DNA of 64,000 nt, taken from NCBI RefSeq assembly GCF_040822065.1, contig NZ_CP162005.1, forward strand, positions 1,054,001-1,118,000, written 5' to 3'. A model generated the notes under the pieces. It made no database searches, had not been told where the DNA came from, and saw nothing but the letters and a program-made list of their open reading frames with translations. Both the position numbers and the translations under genes were made by a program. Positions 1 to 7,960 of the stretch are shown here, piece after piece. The DNA is from Pedobacter sp. WC2423. GTDB lineage: Bacteria > Bacteroidota > Bacteroidia > Sphingobacteriales > Sphingobacteriaceae. Within the stretch, counting starts at the first letter, position 1. Each line of letters starts with the position of its first letter.

Positions 1-830
1 TTATTTCTGTTATAACCATAAGAGCCAAAAACATTAAAGCTCTTTTTACGGTAATTCAAGTTTAAAGAGCCATTGGGAAGCAGGTATTTGTTGAATCCGG
101 TACCTAACGCTAAACTTCCATTAAAACCTTCTGTCTGACTTTTCTTTGTTTTGATATTGATAATTCCTCCTGTGCTGTTGGCATCGTATCTGGAACCTGG
201 ATTATTAATAATTTCGATACTCTCTATCTGATTGCTTTGCATTGATTTCAGCAAGTTTACAACTTCGGTTGAACTCAGATAAGTTTGTTTACCGTCAATA
301 GTAACTAGTACATTGCTTTTTCCGGAAAGAGAAATGTTCTCATTGTAATCTACATTCACTCCCGGAGCTTTTTTCAAAACTTCGAGCGCTGTTAGACCAG
401 CCGCTGATGGTGTAGCATCTACGTTAAAAATTAGTTTGTCTGCTTTACGTTCTAAAACCGGTTTAGCAGCTGTAATGCTGACTTCGTCCAGGTTTTTTGA
501 ATTCTCCTTTAGCGTAATCACCGGGATTTGCAAAGCTGCAGGGCCGCTTAATTGAAAAAGAGCAGTTTTAACTTTGTTATAACCTATGGAAGAGGACACA
601 ATATAATATTGACTGGGAGCGGCTGTAAAATTAAATTTTCCATTCTGGTCAGTCATGGCAGTGGTAACCAGGGACGAATCTTTTGCTGTGTACAATAAAA
701 CTGTTGCAGCTGGCAGTGTTTGTTTTCCGTCCATTACTGTACCGTTGATCTTCACAGTTTGCTGGGCATGTAAGGTATTAGGGAAGCCGTAAAATAAAAA
801 TAGGAATGTGGTTAGTAAAAGTGGTTTCAT
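1..830 (-). CDS. TonB-dependent receptor family protein, N-terminal part (cut by window edge)
   Basis: Starts at the ATG at 830 and reads open through base 1, so the C-terminal barrel lies outside the window. About 276 residues are visible. A signal peptide (MKPLLLTTFLFLFYG..., ending near AQQ) is followed by a carboxypeptidase regulatory-like beta-sandwich (about residues 25-105) and then a plug-like domain (about 120-230) with VTIDGKQTYL and IESIEIINNPGSRYD. This layout matches the outer-membrane beta-barrel family related to TonB-dependent receptors in Bacteroidota (PF14905 type), which take up or move peptides, sugars or metal complexes across the outer membrane. The substrate cannot be told from this fragment. 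It is followed upstream by a separate secreted hydrolase on the same strand. Confidence 0.85.
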   Translation of the reverse strand, partial: MKPLLLTTFLFLFYGFPNTLHAQQTVKINGTVMDGKQTLPAATVLLYTAKDSSLVTTAMTDQNGKFNFTAAPSQYYIVSSSIGYNKVKTALFQLSGPAALQIPVITLKENSKNLDEVSITAAKPVLERKADKLIFNVDATPSAAGLTALEVLKKAPGVNVDYNENISLSGKSNVLVTIDGKQTYLSSTEVVNLLKSMQSNQIESIEIINNPGSRYDANSTGGIINIKTKKSQTEGFNGSLALGTGFNKYLLPNGSLNLNYRKKSFNVFGSYGYNRN

Positions 831-928
831 GGTTGTTATTATTTGTAAATAAGATACCAGCAGGGAGAATAAGTTACATCGGAACGAAATAATTTATGAT
901 TTAAAAGGATTTTGCAATTCTAACCAGC

Positions 929-2332
929 TTAAAGCCGGGAGCTTAGTTGTGCAATAATCTTTTTTGCATCTCCATTGCCGGGATTTAAGGCGATTGACTT
1001 TTTATAATTCAATAAAGCCTTTTCTTTATCTCCTTGTTTATAATAAGCTTCTCCTAAACTGTCAAATACATTACCTGATTCTGGGAAGAGCTGTGTATTA
1101 TGTTCAAAGACCAGGATGGCATCGGTGAATTTGTTTTGACGTAAAAAGTTATAACCGATCTCATTCAGAGTGGCTTCAGCATCAAAACTATATTCATCAT
1201 TATGTGTTTTCTTCATTTTTTCATAGAATGCGATGACTTCCTGACCGTTCATTTTTTCTATTTGTGTGCCAAAGCCACTTAATACAGTTTTTTTGATCTG
1301 ATTATAAGGTTTACCATCCAGAATTGCCTGAATAGCGACATTAAAGTTGTATAAGTTATTCTGCTGATTATTAGTCATCAGGATTACGGTTCTGCCTTTG
1401 GGTACAGCACTCACGAGTAAAGCCTGATAGTTTCTTGCAGTACCGTCGTGTTTGTGCGCAATTATCTGGTTACCATCCATCATACCACCACCCAAACCAG
1501 CTTGTTGATCGGGTCCGGCAGCTTCCAGAATTTGTTTAGTGGAGGCCGGGTTGATCAGTTTAAAGTTGATCAGTGCATTACTCCATTTATAGAAGTCATC
1601 TAAAGTAACTGCAACCCAGCCATTGATCGGGTAGGTGAGCTCATCTTCTGTATGCGTATTGTTATAGGCTCTGGCTACAAATTTATCTGAAGCCAGAGGA
1701 TCTACAATAGCGGCTTTCATTCCGCAAGGTTTTAATAAGTACTTTTCTGTAAAGGCTGTAAATGATAAACCGGTAATCTTTTCGATGATCCTGCGTTGCA
1801 GAAATACATTGTTGTTGTTATAAGCGTACTGGCTGCCGGGCTCAAAGTCAAGTTTTGCTATTTTTTTCAGGTCTTCCATATTATCAGCATTACTTTTAAC
1901 CAGTTTCCATTTTACATCCGGAACACCACTTGTGTATTGCAATAAATTGATAATACGGATTTTTGAAGCCCATGTAGGCAGTTCAGGCAGGTATTTCGAA
2001 ACCGGATCTTCCAGTTTTAATTTTCCCTGTTCTTTTAAGATCATAATGCCAACAGCATTAAATTCTTTAGCGATAGAGCCAATATGAAAACGATATTGTT
2101 CGGTTAGCTTAATTTTGCCAGACGCACCGGCGAAACCAACTGCATCTTTATAGATGATTTTATTGTTTTCTGCAATCAGGATATTACCGTTAAAAAGGCC
2201 GAGGCGATTTGCTTTGTGAACCAGGGAATCTAATTGTGCGGATTTACTGGTTTGAGCGTTGGCTTTCTGGTTCGGTACCATCAGAGTGCTGATGGTAATT
2301 AAGCTGATTACAGATTTTTTGAAGACGATCAT
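929..2332 (-). CDS. Secreted serine hydrolase, beta-lactamase-related family, with C-terminal TPRs
   Basis: 467 residues with a signal peptide (cleavage near NAQ, residue 27), so exported. The beta-lactamase/penicillin-binding-protein-like serine hydrolase fold is shown by the SxxK motif SIAK (Ser86-Lys89), the Tyr-x-Asn motif at Y171-N173, and HDG at 295-297 where class C enzymes have KTG. About residues 385-460 form a tail with TPR-like helices (AYYKQGDKEKALLNYKKSI, ALNPGN). The fold covers esterases, D-aminopeptidases and cell-wall amidases; true beta-lactamase activity is unlikely given HDG. The substrate is unknown. It lies 98 nt upstream of the receptor fragment on the same strand and 80 nt downstream of the carotenoid operon, so it probably has its own promoter. 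Confidence 0.85.
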   Translation of the reverse strand: MIVFKKSVISLITISTLMVPNQKANAQTSKSAQLDSLVHKANRLGLFNGNILIAENNKIIYKDAVGFAGASGKIKLTEQYRFHIGSIAKEFNAVGIMILKEQGKLKLEDPVSKYLPELPTWASKIRIINLLQYTSGVPDVKWKLVKSNADNMEDLKKIAKLDFEPGSQYAYNNNNVFLQRRIIEKITGLSFTAFTEKYLLKPCGMKAAIVDPLASDKFVARAYNNTHTEDELTYPINGWVAVTLDDFYKWSNALINFKLINPASTKQILEAAGPDQQAGLGGGMMDGNQIIAHKHDGTARNYQALLVSAVPKGRTVILMTNNQQNNLYNFNVAIQAILDGKPYNQIKKTVLSGFGTQIEKMNGQEVIAFYEKMKKTHNDEYSFDAEATLNEIGYNFLRQNKFTDAILVFEHNTQLFPESGNVFDSLGEAYYKQGDKEKALLNYKKSIALNPGNGDAKKIIAQLSSRL

Positions 2333-2412
2333 GTTTGGGAGTTTGATGATAAGACTCCCGGGTAGCTAAATTGTTGCAGTTGTACCTTAACAAAATATAG
2401 CTGCAATATAGA

Positions 2413-3108
2413 CTATTTTGATAAAGAGCGGCGGCCAAGCAGATGCTTATAGCATAATAAGTTCACTAATATGAGGGCCATTCCATAAAATACGTCTTCT
2501 ACAGGGATGGTTAATATTCTGAAACCAATAATCTGGTTGTTATCATACCAAACTATAGGTGCATCCAGGCAAGTTCCGGTTAATAAACCGTTGACGATTA
2601 AAAAAGGGAATAACAGTACGGTGTAAATGATATAAAACTTTGGAAGCCAGCCGATCTTTAAAACATATCTGCTACAGAAGAGCACGACAGCCAATAACAA
2701 AAAAGTAGCCGCCGGATAAATATGTCCCCGGTATAAAATAGACATCAGGATACAAATCAGAATAAGTACAGGTGTCAGGATTTTTTCAACGCCGAGCGGG
2801 ATTGGTTTTTTAATGAACAGATCCAGACAATGAAAGGTAAATACACAGGCATAAGGAATACAAAAGAAGAATAGAATTTCTTCTAAAGGCATGTTACCTA
2901 CTTTTAAACCAACCAGATAATCAGGATTAAATCCCCAGACACCAAGACTGGTAAAATACACATCCCAGAGTAAGAAGATGATTCCTGTTAACAGTACTGC
3001 AGGAAAAAAAGCCTTCCAGGTTTTATAAAAGTTTAGTTTTGGATGGAAAGAATAAATGAAAGGAACACTAATTGTGAAAAAATCAATCAGGAGATACGTA
3101 TATTTCAT
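2413..3108 (-). CDS. crtY: Lycopene cyclase, fused CrtYc/CrtYd membrane type
   Basis: 231 residues, seven to eight predicted membrane segments. The carotenoid cyclase family of small membrane subunits carries a repeated domain with a Pro-x-Glu-Glu/Asp motif: PLEE is at 74-77 and PVED at 202-205, so both halves (CrtYc-like and CrtYd-like) are in one chain, as in other Bacteroidota and archaeal cyclases. It would convert lycopene to beta-carotene (beta rings) in the inner membrane. It is the last gene of the carotenoid operon; its ATG overlaps the crtZ stop as ATGA. I use crtY for function; the protein is not related to the soluble FAD-binding CrtY. Confidence 0.88.
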   Translation of the reverse strand: MKYTYLLIDFFTISVPFIYSFHPKLNFYKTWKAFFPAVLLTGIIFLLWDVYFTSLGVWGFNPDYLVGLKVGNMPLEEILFFFCIPYACVFTFHCLDLFIKKPIPLGVEKILTPVLILICILMSILYRGHIYPAATFLLLAVVLFCSRYVLKIGWLPKFYIIYTVLLFPFLIVNGLLTGTCLDAPIVWYDNNQIIGFRILTIPVEDVFYGMALILVNLLCYKHLLGRRSLSK

Positions 3109-3575
3109 GCTCCAGTTTTTTTATTCTCAAAGAAGTACTTAAACGGAACCCATAACATCCCAAAACACTCTCCATGTTCCTTATTGATGTGTTTATGGTG
3201 CATCTTGTGTGCTCTTCTGATGGCTTTAAAATACCAGTGATCAGAATTCCTGAATATTTTAAATCGCTGATGAATGAAAATGTCATGGATAAAAAAATAT
3301 GCTGCACCATACAACGTAATCCCTATACCTATATACAAGGCAACTGTATTCCCATAAAAAGAGCCTAATCCCAGGCAAATGATACCTGGAATAGCAAAAA
3401 TCAAAAAGAAAAAATCATTTCTTTCCAAAAAGCCTTCATGATCTTTGTGGTGATGATCACGGTGTAAAGTCCAGAAAAATCCATGCATGATATATTTGTG
3501 CGTAAACCACGCGACTCCTTCCATACCGATAAAGGTTGCCGCTACAATCAGGGTATTAATTATCCAGTTACTCAT
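3105..3575 (-). CDS. crtZ: Beta-carotene hydroxylase (CrtZ type, fatty-acid-hydroxylase fold)
   Basis: 156 residues, about four membrane segments, and the histidine clusters of the membrane di-iron hydroxylases: HKYIMH (26-31), HRDHHHKDH (38-46), HDIFIH (97-102) and HKMHHKH (123-129). The length fits bacterial CrtZ. It would hydroxylate the 3 and 3' positions of beta-carotene to give zeaxanthin. Its start overlaps the stop of idi by four bases and its stop overlaps the lycopene cyclase start, so translation is coupled. No ketolase (crtW) is seen, so astaxanthin-type products are not predicted from this operon alone. Confidence 0.9.
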   Translation of the reverse strand: MSNWIINTLIVAATFIGMEGVAWFTHKYIMHGFFWTLHRDHHHKDHEGFLERNDFFFLIFAIPGIICLGLGSFYGNTVALYIGIGITLYGAAYFFIHDIFIHQRFKIFRNSDHWYFKAIRRAHKMHHKHINKEHGECFGMLWVPFKYFFENKKTGA

Positions 3576-4099
3576 AAGTTGAACAGTTGATTATAATTAC
3601 TTTTAACACGTTCGAAGCAAATTTTTAACCATATCGTATATTGCTCCGGATTTATTTTTAACTGAATTTCCAGCGCTTCCAAAGTTATATATTTGAAAGC
3701 AGCTACCTCATCAGGATTGGGTACTGGTATGCTATCACTGATACCAAAATAGACATGATCAAACTCATTTTCAGAAAGACCATCTTTTAAATCAGCATAA
3801 TAGATAAAACTAAATCCAAATTCAAGCGTACAATCCATGCCCATTTCTTCTTGCAGTCTTCTATTTGCTCCGGCCTTTGTGTCTTCACCAGGATAAGGGT
3901 GACTACAGCACGTATTACTCCACTGGCCGCCCGAATGATATTTATCTAATGCCCGTTGCTGTAACAGGAATTCGCCTTTCTGGTTGAAAATAAATACCGA
4001 AAATGCGCGATGAAGTTTTCCACGCTGATGCGCTTCCATTTTCTCCATCAAGCCTGTCATCTGATCGAGCTGGTCTACAAGTATTACTTGATCTTTCAT
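3572..4099 (-). CDS. idi: Isopentenyl-diphosphate delta-isomerase, type I
   Basis: 175 residues with the Nudix-like IPP isomerase fold. Catalytic and metal-site features visible are WSNTCCSHP (active Cys64/65 with His67), the Nudix-type RRLQEEMGM (Glu84-Glu85) and the QQRA strand near residue 47. It interconverts IPP and DMAPP, supplying precursor for geranylgeranyl diphosphate. GGPP synthase (crtE) is not in the window. Placement between phytoene synthase and crtZ, with ATGA overlaps at both ends, shows it is dedicated to carotenoid flux. The type I enzyme needs divalent metal and no flavin. Confidence 0.93.
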   Translation of the reverse strand: MKDQVILVDQLDQMTGLMEKMEAHQRGKLHRAFSVFIFNQKGEFLLQQRALDKYHSGGQWSNTCCSHPYPGEDTKAGANRRLQEEMGMDCTLEFGFSFIYYADLKDGLSENEFDHVYFGISDSIPVPNPDEVAAFKYITLEALEIQLKINPEQYTIWLKICFERVKSNYNQLFNL

Positions 4100-4590
4100 T
4101 TTTTAATGTCGTTACGTTCCTTTTCAGTTATATGTTTGGAGGCAAACAAATAGTTAATTACCAGCTGTTTTAATGGCTGGTCATGTATCTGATCAAGATT
4201 CTTAATTAATATTTTTTTGTCCGCTGTAATCTGGTCATTGTAACCAAGAAAAGAGGGGAGGTTAGACTGAATTGTAAATCTTAAAAATCTGATTTCCAAA
4301 TTTTCAGGATCAAGGGCAACTGCGCTTTCAATGAATTCTTTACCTTTTTTAAATCTTCTGTATTTTGAAATCGGGCTGATCGTATATTTAGCCTGCATCA
4401 TTTCGGCAACCCCTTTATAGCAGATTAAAAGTTCACTGGATTGATCATCCACATTGGAAAGCAGGTCCTGAAGTTTACTTGCTGCTGCTTTATCAGTTGC
4501 CGACTGATAATATAAAACACGCAACTGTTTGATTTCCGGAGACGGTAGTGTTCCATAGATAAACAGGATAAAAAGGGCCAAAATTTTCAT
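4096..4590 (-). CDS. Uncharacterised secreted, TPR-like protein inside the carotenoid operon
   Basis: 164 residues, function not recognised. It begins with a short hydrophobic leader (MKILALFILFIYGTL) that could be a signal peptide or an anchor. The rest is predicted helical with tetratricopeptide-like spacing (KGKEFIESAVALDPENLEIRF at about 84-105 resembles a TPR helix pair). It is not an isoprenoid enzyme by any motif I can see. Four-base overlaps with crtB upstream and idi downstream show it belongs to the operon. It could be an assembly, transport or membrane-organisation factor for the pigment; that is inference from position only. Confidence 0.75.
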   Translation of the reverse strand: MKILALFILFIYGTLPSPEIKQLRVLYYQSATDKAAASKLQDLLSNVDDQSSELLICYKGVAEMMQAKYTISPISKYRRFKKGKEFIESAVALDPENLEIRFLRFTIQSNLPSFLGYNDQITADKKILIKNLDQIHDQPLKQLVINYLFASKHITEKERNDIKK

Positions 4591-5423
4591 ATCGCATTCA
4601 TTTTATAACGAATGATAGAATCACACATCAGCCCAATTTTATGACTGTTAGAAATCCGGATTCTTTTGGACATTACTTTTTCGGCCGTTGCATTTTTAAT
4701 CTTATTAAATAGTTCTTTATAATAGATGTAGGCAAGATAAACGCCATTTTTGGAAGAAGCGGGTAATTGTTTAATCCCTGCCAGCGCCTGCTTAAATTCC
4801 TGTTCTATTTCCTTTTCTATAATTTGCTTTTCGTGATTGGAGAATACGGAAAGGTCAATGTTTGGGAAGTAAGTACGGCTCAGGTTAAAATAATCTGCAT
4901 TGATATCTCTGAGGAAGTTGACTTTCTGAAATGCTGATCCTAATTTCATAGCTGAATCTTTTAGCAGTTCATATTGGATTTTATTGCCTTCTGTAAAAAC
5001 GTTAAGGCACATCAGGCCAACCACTTCTGCTGAACCTAAGATATACTGATCATACAACTCAGGAGTGTATTGTTTTTTATCAAGATCCATCTCCATGCTC
5101 TTTAAGAACAGTTCAATCAGTTCTTTGTCAATGGCATAGTCATTAACTACCTGCTGAAAAGAGTTTAATATCGGATTCAGGCTTATTTTATGTTCAATAG
5201 CTTCATAGCAGTCCTGTCTGAATTTTGCAAGCAGAAAGGGTTTGTCAAAGTCATGGAAACTATCTACAATTTCGTCGGCAAGGCGTACAAATCCGTAAAT
5301 TGAATAAATAGGATTACGCAATTTCCTGCCTAAGAAATAGATACCTAATGAAAAACTGGTACTGTAACGTTTGGTTGTGATCTTGCTGCATTCTACAGAC
5401 AACCGGTCAAATATCTCTTTCAT
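4587..5423 (-). CDS. crtB: Phytoene synthase
   Basis: 278 residues of the squalene/phytoene synthase family. The first Asp-rich motif is DEIVD (50-54) and the second is DINAD (173-177) followed by FNLSRTYFP, the sites that hold Mg-diphosphate. The length is normal for bacterial CrtB. It condenses two geranylgeranyl diphosphates head to head to phytoene at the inner membrane. Its ATG overlaps the stop of crtI by four bases and its stop overlaps the next start. An alternative, a squalene/diapophytoene synthase, is less likely because idi, crtI, crtZ and a lycopene cyclase are in the same operon. Confidence 0.93.
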   Translation of the reverse strand: MKEIFDRLSVECSKITTKRYSTSFSLGIYFLGRKLRNPIYSIYGFVRLADEIVDSFHDFDKPFLLAKFRQDCYEAIEHKISLNPILNSFQQVVNDYAIDKELIELFLKSMEMDLDKKQYTPELYDQYILGSAEVVGLMCLNVFTEGNKIQYELLKDSAMKLGSAFQKVNFLRDINADYFNLSRTYFPNIDLSVFSNHEKQIIEKEIEQEFKQALAGIKQLPASSKNGVYLAYIYYKELFNKIKNATAEKVMSKRIRISNSHKIGLMCDSIIRYKMNAI

Positions 5424-6925
5424 AGGTTTTTATTAAAGTATTTTATCAGTTGACTGGCAGCCACATGGCCTGAAATAATGGATGGAGGAACTCCTGGTCC
5501 TGGTACAGTAAGCTGGCCTGCATAAAACAGGTTTTCAACCTTTTTGTTTTTTAATGAAGGTTTCAGGTTAGCAGTTTGCATTAATGTGTTCGCTAAACCG
5601 TAAGCGTTACCTTTGTAAGAGTTATAATCCAGTTTAAAGTCTGCTACACAATAACTGCTCTTATAATCGAGGTATTTACGGATTTCAACGCCGGTATAAG
5701 TTTCCAGACGTGTCATAATCAGCTCAAAATATTGTTCCCTTAGTGCTTCTGTATCTTCCATATTTGTTGCCAGAGGCATTAATACAAATAGGTTTTCATG
5801 TCCATCTGGTGCTACAGCAGGGTCTGTTCTTGATGGGCAGCAGACATAAAATAAGGGTTTAGAAGGCCATTGTGGCTCTTTGTAAATTTCAATAGCATGT
5901 TGTTTCAAGTCTTCATCAAAGAATAAGGTGTGATGACCTAAACGTTCTGTTTTCTTGGTTACACCCAAATAGAAAATGAGACAGGACGGCGCCAGAACAC
6001 GTTTATCCCAGTATTTCTCCTGGTAATTTCTATAGTTTTCGCCAAGTAGTTTTTCCTCTACGTGATGGTAATCGGCAGCAGCAATATATCCGTCATAGAC
6101 TTTTGTCTGTTTGGAAGAGCTCAGGCTCTTAATTTGTTTTCCCTCAATTTTTAAAGCAGAAACGGGTTCATCTAAGTGGAATTTTACACCATTCTTTTCA
6201 GCAACTGTTTTCATGGCCTCAATCACTTTTCCAAATCCACCTTTAGGATACCATGTGCCTAGTTTTAAACCTGCATAATTCATCAAACTGTATAACGCAG
6301 GCGTATCTTCGGGTGTTGCACCAAGAAACAAGACTGGGAATTCCATTAGTGCAATAAGTTTCGGGTGCTTAAAATATTTTTTAACATGGCTGCTGAAAGA
6401 GGTGAATACTTGTAGCTTAAAAACCCCTTTCAGTAGATCCATATCCGCAAATTCCAATAAAGACAGGCCTGGTTTATAAACTAATTTTTCAATTCCGGTT
6501 TTATATTTATAAGCTGCCTCATCCAGAAATTGCTGAAGCTTTACCGCACTTCCTGGTTCAATGGCTTCAAAAGTTTCACAGAGTGCGTTAAAATCTGCTG
6601 GAATATCAAGGACATCGTTTTGCCCGTATACAACTGAAAAACCGGGATCAAGAAGCTCCAGTTCATAAAAATCTTTGGCTTGATAACCAAAATCGTTAAA
6701 GAATTTCTCAAAGACATCTGGCATCCAGTACCAGCTTGGCCCCATGTCAAAAACATAACCGTTTTCAGTTTCCATTTGTCTTGCCCGGCCACCTACAGTA
6801 CTGTTTTTTTCATATACATCCACTTTATAACCATTTTTGGCAAGGTAAGCTGCCGCACTGATGCCAGCAAATCCGGCACCTATCACTGCTATTTTGGGTA
6901 AGGACTGTGCTGTTTTAGTTGGCAT
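5420..6925 (-). CDS. crtI: Phytoene desaturase
   Basis: 501 residues, full length for CrtI. The N-terminal FAD-binding Rossmann motif GAGFAG (16-21) and YEKNSTVGGRA (38-48) are present, and the C-terminal CrtI signature LFYAGQLTVPGPGVPPS lies near residue 470. It carries out the successive desaturations of phytoene to lycopene using FAD. The gene starts 11 nt inside the end of the regulator gene and ends in an ATGA overlap with crtB. Confidence 0.94.
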   Translation of the reverse strand: MPTKTAQSLPKIAVIGAGFAGISAAAYLAKNGYKVDVYEKNSTVGGRARQMETENGYVFDMGPSWYWMPDVFEKFFNDFGYQAKDFYELELLDPGFSVVYGQNDVLDIPADFNALCETFEAIEPGSAVKLQQFLDEAAYKYKTGIEKLVYKPGLSLLEFADMDLLKGVFKLQVFTSFSSHVKKYFKHPKLIALMEFPVLFLGATPEDTPALYSLMNYAGLKLGTWYPKGGFGKVIEAMKTVAEKNGVKFHLDEPVSALKIEGKQIKSLSSSKQTKVYDGYIAAADYHHVEEKLLGENYRNYQEKYWDKRVLAPSCLIFYLGVTKKTERLGHHTLFFDEDLKQHAIEIYKEPQWPSKPLFYVCCPSRTDPAVAPDGHENLFVLMPLATNMEDTEALREQYFELIMTRLETYTGVEIRKYLDYKSSYCVADFKLDYNSYKGNAYGLANTLMQTANLKPSLKNKKVENLFYAGQLTVPGPGVPPSIISGHVAASQLIKYFNKNL

Positions 6926-7814
6926 TTAAGGTGTTTTTGATAGTTTGTTCAAATTCATTAATAGATTGAAACCAATTTATATTTTTGCCGAGTTTCAGTT
7001 CACTGATCAATTTTCCGCTACCTGCAAGATGAATTCTGTTTTTGGGATAAGTTGTACTTAACTCGCTGAGATAATCATTTGCTGTTTCTAATGGCTGGCT
7101 GCGCACCATAAACAATAACATATGTTTGATTTGCTTGTTTTGCATCGCATCTTTTACAGCGTCCAGCGGAACTCTGCTACCAAGATAGATTACTTTTTGC
7201 CCCGCTTGTTTAAGGATATAATTAGCAAACAAGAGTCCAATATCGTGACCTTCGGCTTCTGGTAAAAAAAGCAGCCAGGATGATTTTACCTCATTCACCA
7301 CAGGCAGATCATTAATAGCAGCATAGAGCTTTTGTCTGATCAGATTGGATAAAAAATGTTCTTGCGAAGGGCAGATATCATCTTTCCTCCACATTAGCCC
7401 TGATCTTACTAAAAGCGGATAAATTACCTGCTTATAAGAGGTGATCATCCCGTGATCAAGGATACATTTATTGATGAGCTGATCAAATCCGGCCTCATCA
7501 TAAGCTAAGCCGTATTTTAAAAGCTGAGAGGTGTAGTATTCAAAATGTGCATCGTTTGAGACCGTCTGCTCTATTTCCTTGTTCAGGAAGTCATTCATCT
7601 CTTTTTCTGAGAGGGCACAGACTTGTGATATTTTCAAACCGGTCTGACTAATGCTTACAATATTCAGTAGCCTTCTCAGGTGATCATCGTTGTACATGCG
7701 TGTATTTCCTGCTGAACGCATCGGCTCCAGCGCATTATACCTACGTTCCCAGATTCTGATTGTATGGACTTGTACGCCTGATAATTGTTCAAGATCAGAA
7801 ATAGAGTAGTTCAT
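6915..7814 (-). CDS. carH: MerR-family regulator with cobalamin-binding domain, CarH/LitR type
   Basis: 299 residues. Residues 1-70 are a MerR winged helix (VHTIRIWERRY at 16-26, then NTRMY). Residues about 90-165 match the helical cap, with Trp142-x9-Glu152-His153, the W-x9-EH signature of adenosylcobalamin photoreceptors such as Thermus CarH. Residues 178-299 are a B12-binding Rossmann domain with E188-x-H190-x-x-G193, where the His is the lower cobalt ligand. In characterised CarH, dark AdoCbl-bound tetramers repress carotenoid genes and light breaks the Co-C bond and releases DNA. It is the first gene of the operon it should control, and a perfect palindrome lies just before its ATG. The light response is inferred. 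Confidence 0.88.
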   Translation of the reverse strand: MNYSISDLEQLSGVQVHTIRIWERRYNALEPMRSAGNTRMYNDDHLRRLLNIVSISQTGLKISQVCALSEKEMNDFLNKEIEQTVSNDAHFEYYTSQLLKYGLAYDEAGFDQLINKCILDHGMITSYKQVIYPLLVRSGLMWRKDDICPSQEHFLSNLIRQKLYAAINDLPVVNEVKSSWLLFLPEAEGHDIGLLFANYILKQAGQKVIYLGSRVPLDAVKDAMQNKQIKHMLLFMVRSQPLETANDYLSELSTTYPKNRIHLAGSGKLISELKLGKNINWFQSINEFEQTIKNTLNAN

Positions 7815-7817
7815 TAG

Positions 7818-7853
7818 GTTTGTCTAGATTTACTTTGCTGAATCTAGACAAAC
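7818..7853. promoter_or_regulatory. Perfect 12-bp inverted repeat, likely CarH operator
   Basis: GTTTGTCTAGAT (7818-7829), a 12-nt spacer, then ATCTAGACAAAC (7842-7853): 12 of 12 bases pair. It ends four bases before the regulator's start codon and covers the outer part of the -7 promoter motif, so a bound tetramer would block initiation and give autorepression of the whole carotenoid operon. Assignment to this regulator is inference from position. Confidence 0.75.
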
Positions 7854-7856
7854 ATA
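7849..7856 (-). promoter_or_regulatory. Bacteroidota -7 promoter element of the carotenoid operon
   Basis: On the minus strand the bases read TATGTTTG, an exact match to the Bacteroidota -7 consensus TAnnTTTG. No clear -33 TTTG is seen 19-21 nt upstream, which may indicate a weak or activator-dependent promoter. Five of the eight bases are also part of the inverted repeat. Confidence 0.6.
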
Positions 7857-7960
7857 GTGAACTTTCATGTTATTCTTGGTGAATAAGTGATTATTTGTAA
7901 TAAAATAGGTTCAAAGTCAGTAGGGGGTTTCCGTTTCTGGATATCTTTTTCTTATGATAA

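Noticed and set aside
929..2332. True class C beta-lactamase
   Set aside because: The third motif is HDG instead of KTG and a TPR tail is present. The broader serine-hydrolase family fits better.
2337..2359. GGGAGT...ACTCCC hairpin after the carotenoid operon as a terminator
   Set aside because: The stem is only six bases with an 11-nt loop and no T-run on either strand.
3105..3575. Sterol desaturase
   Set aside because: The fold is shared, but the length, His spacing and the operon with crtI, crtB and lycopene cyclase point to CrtZ.
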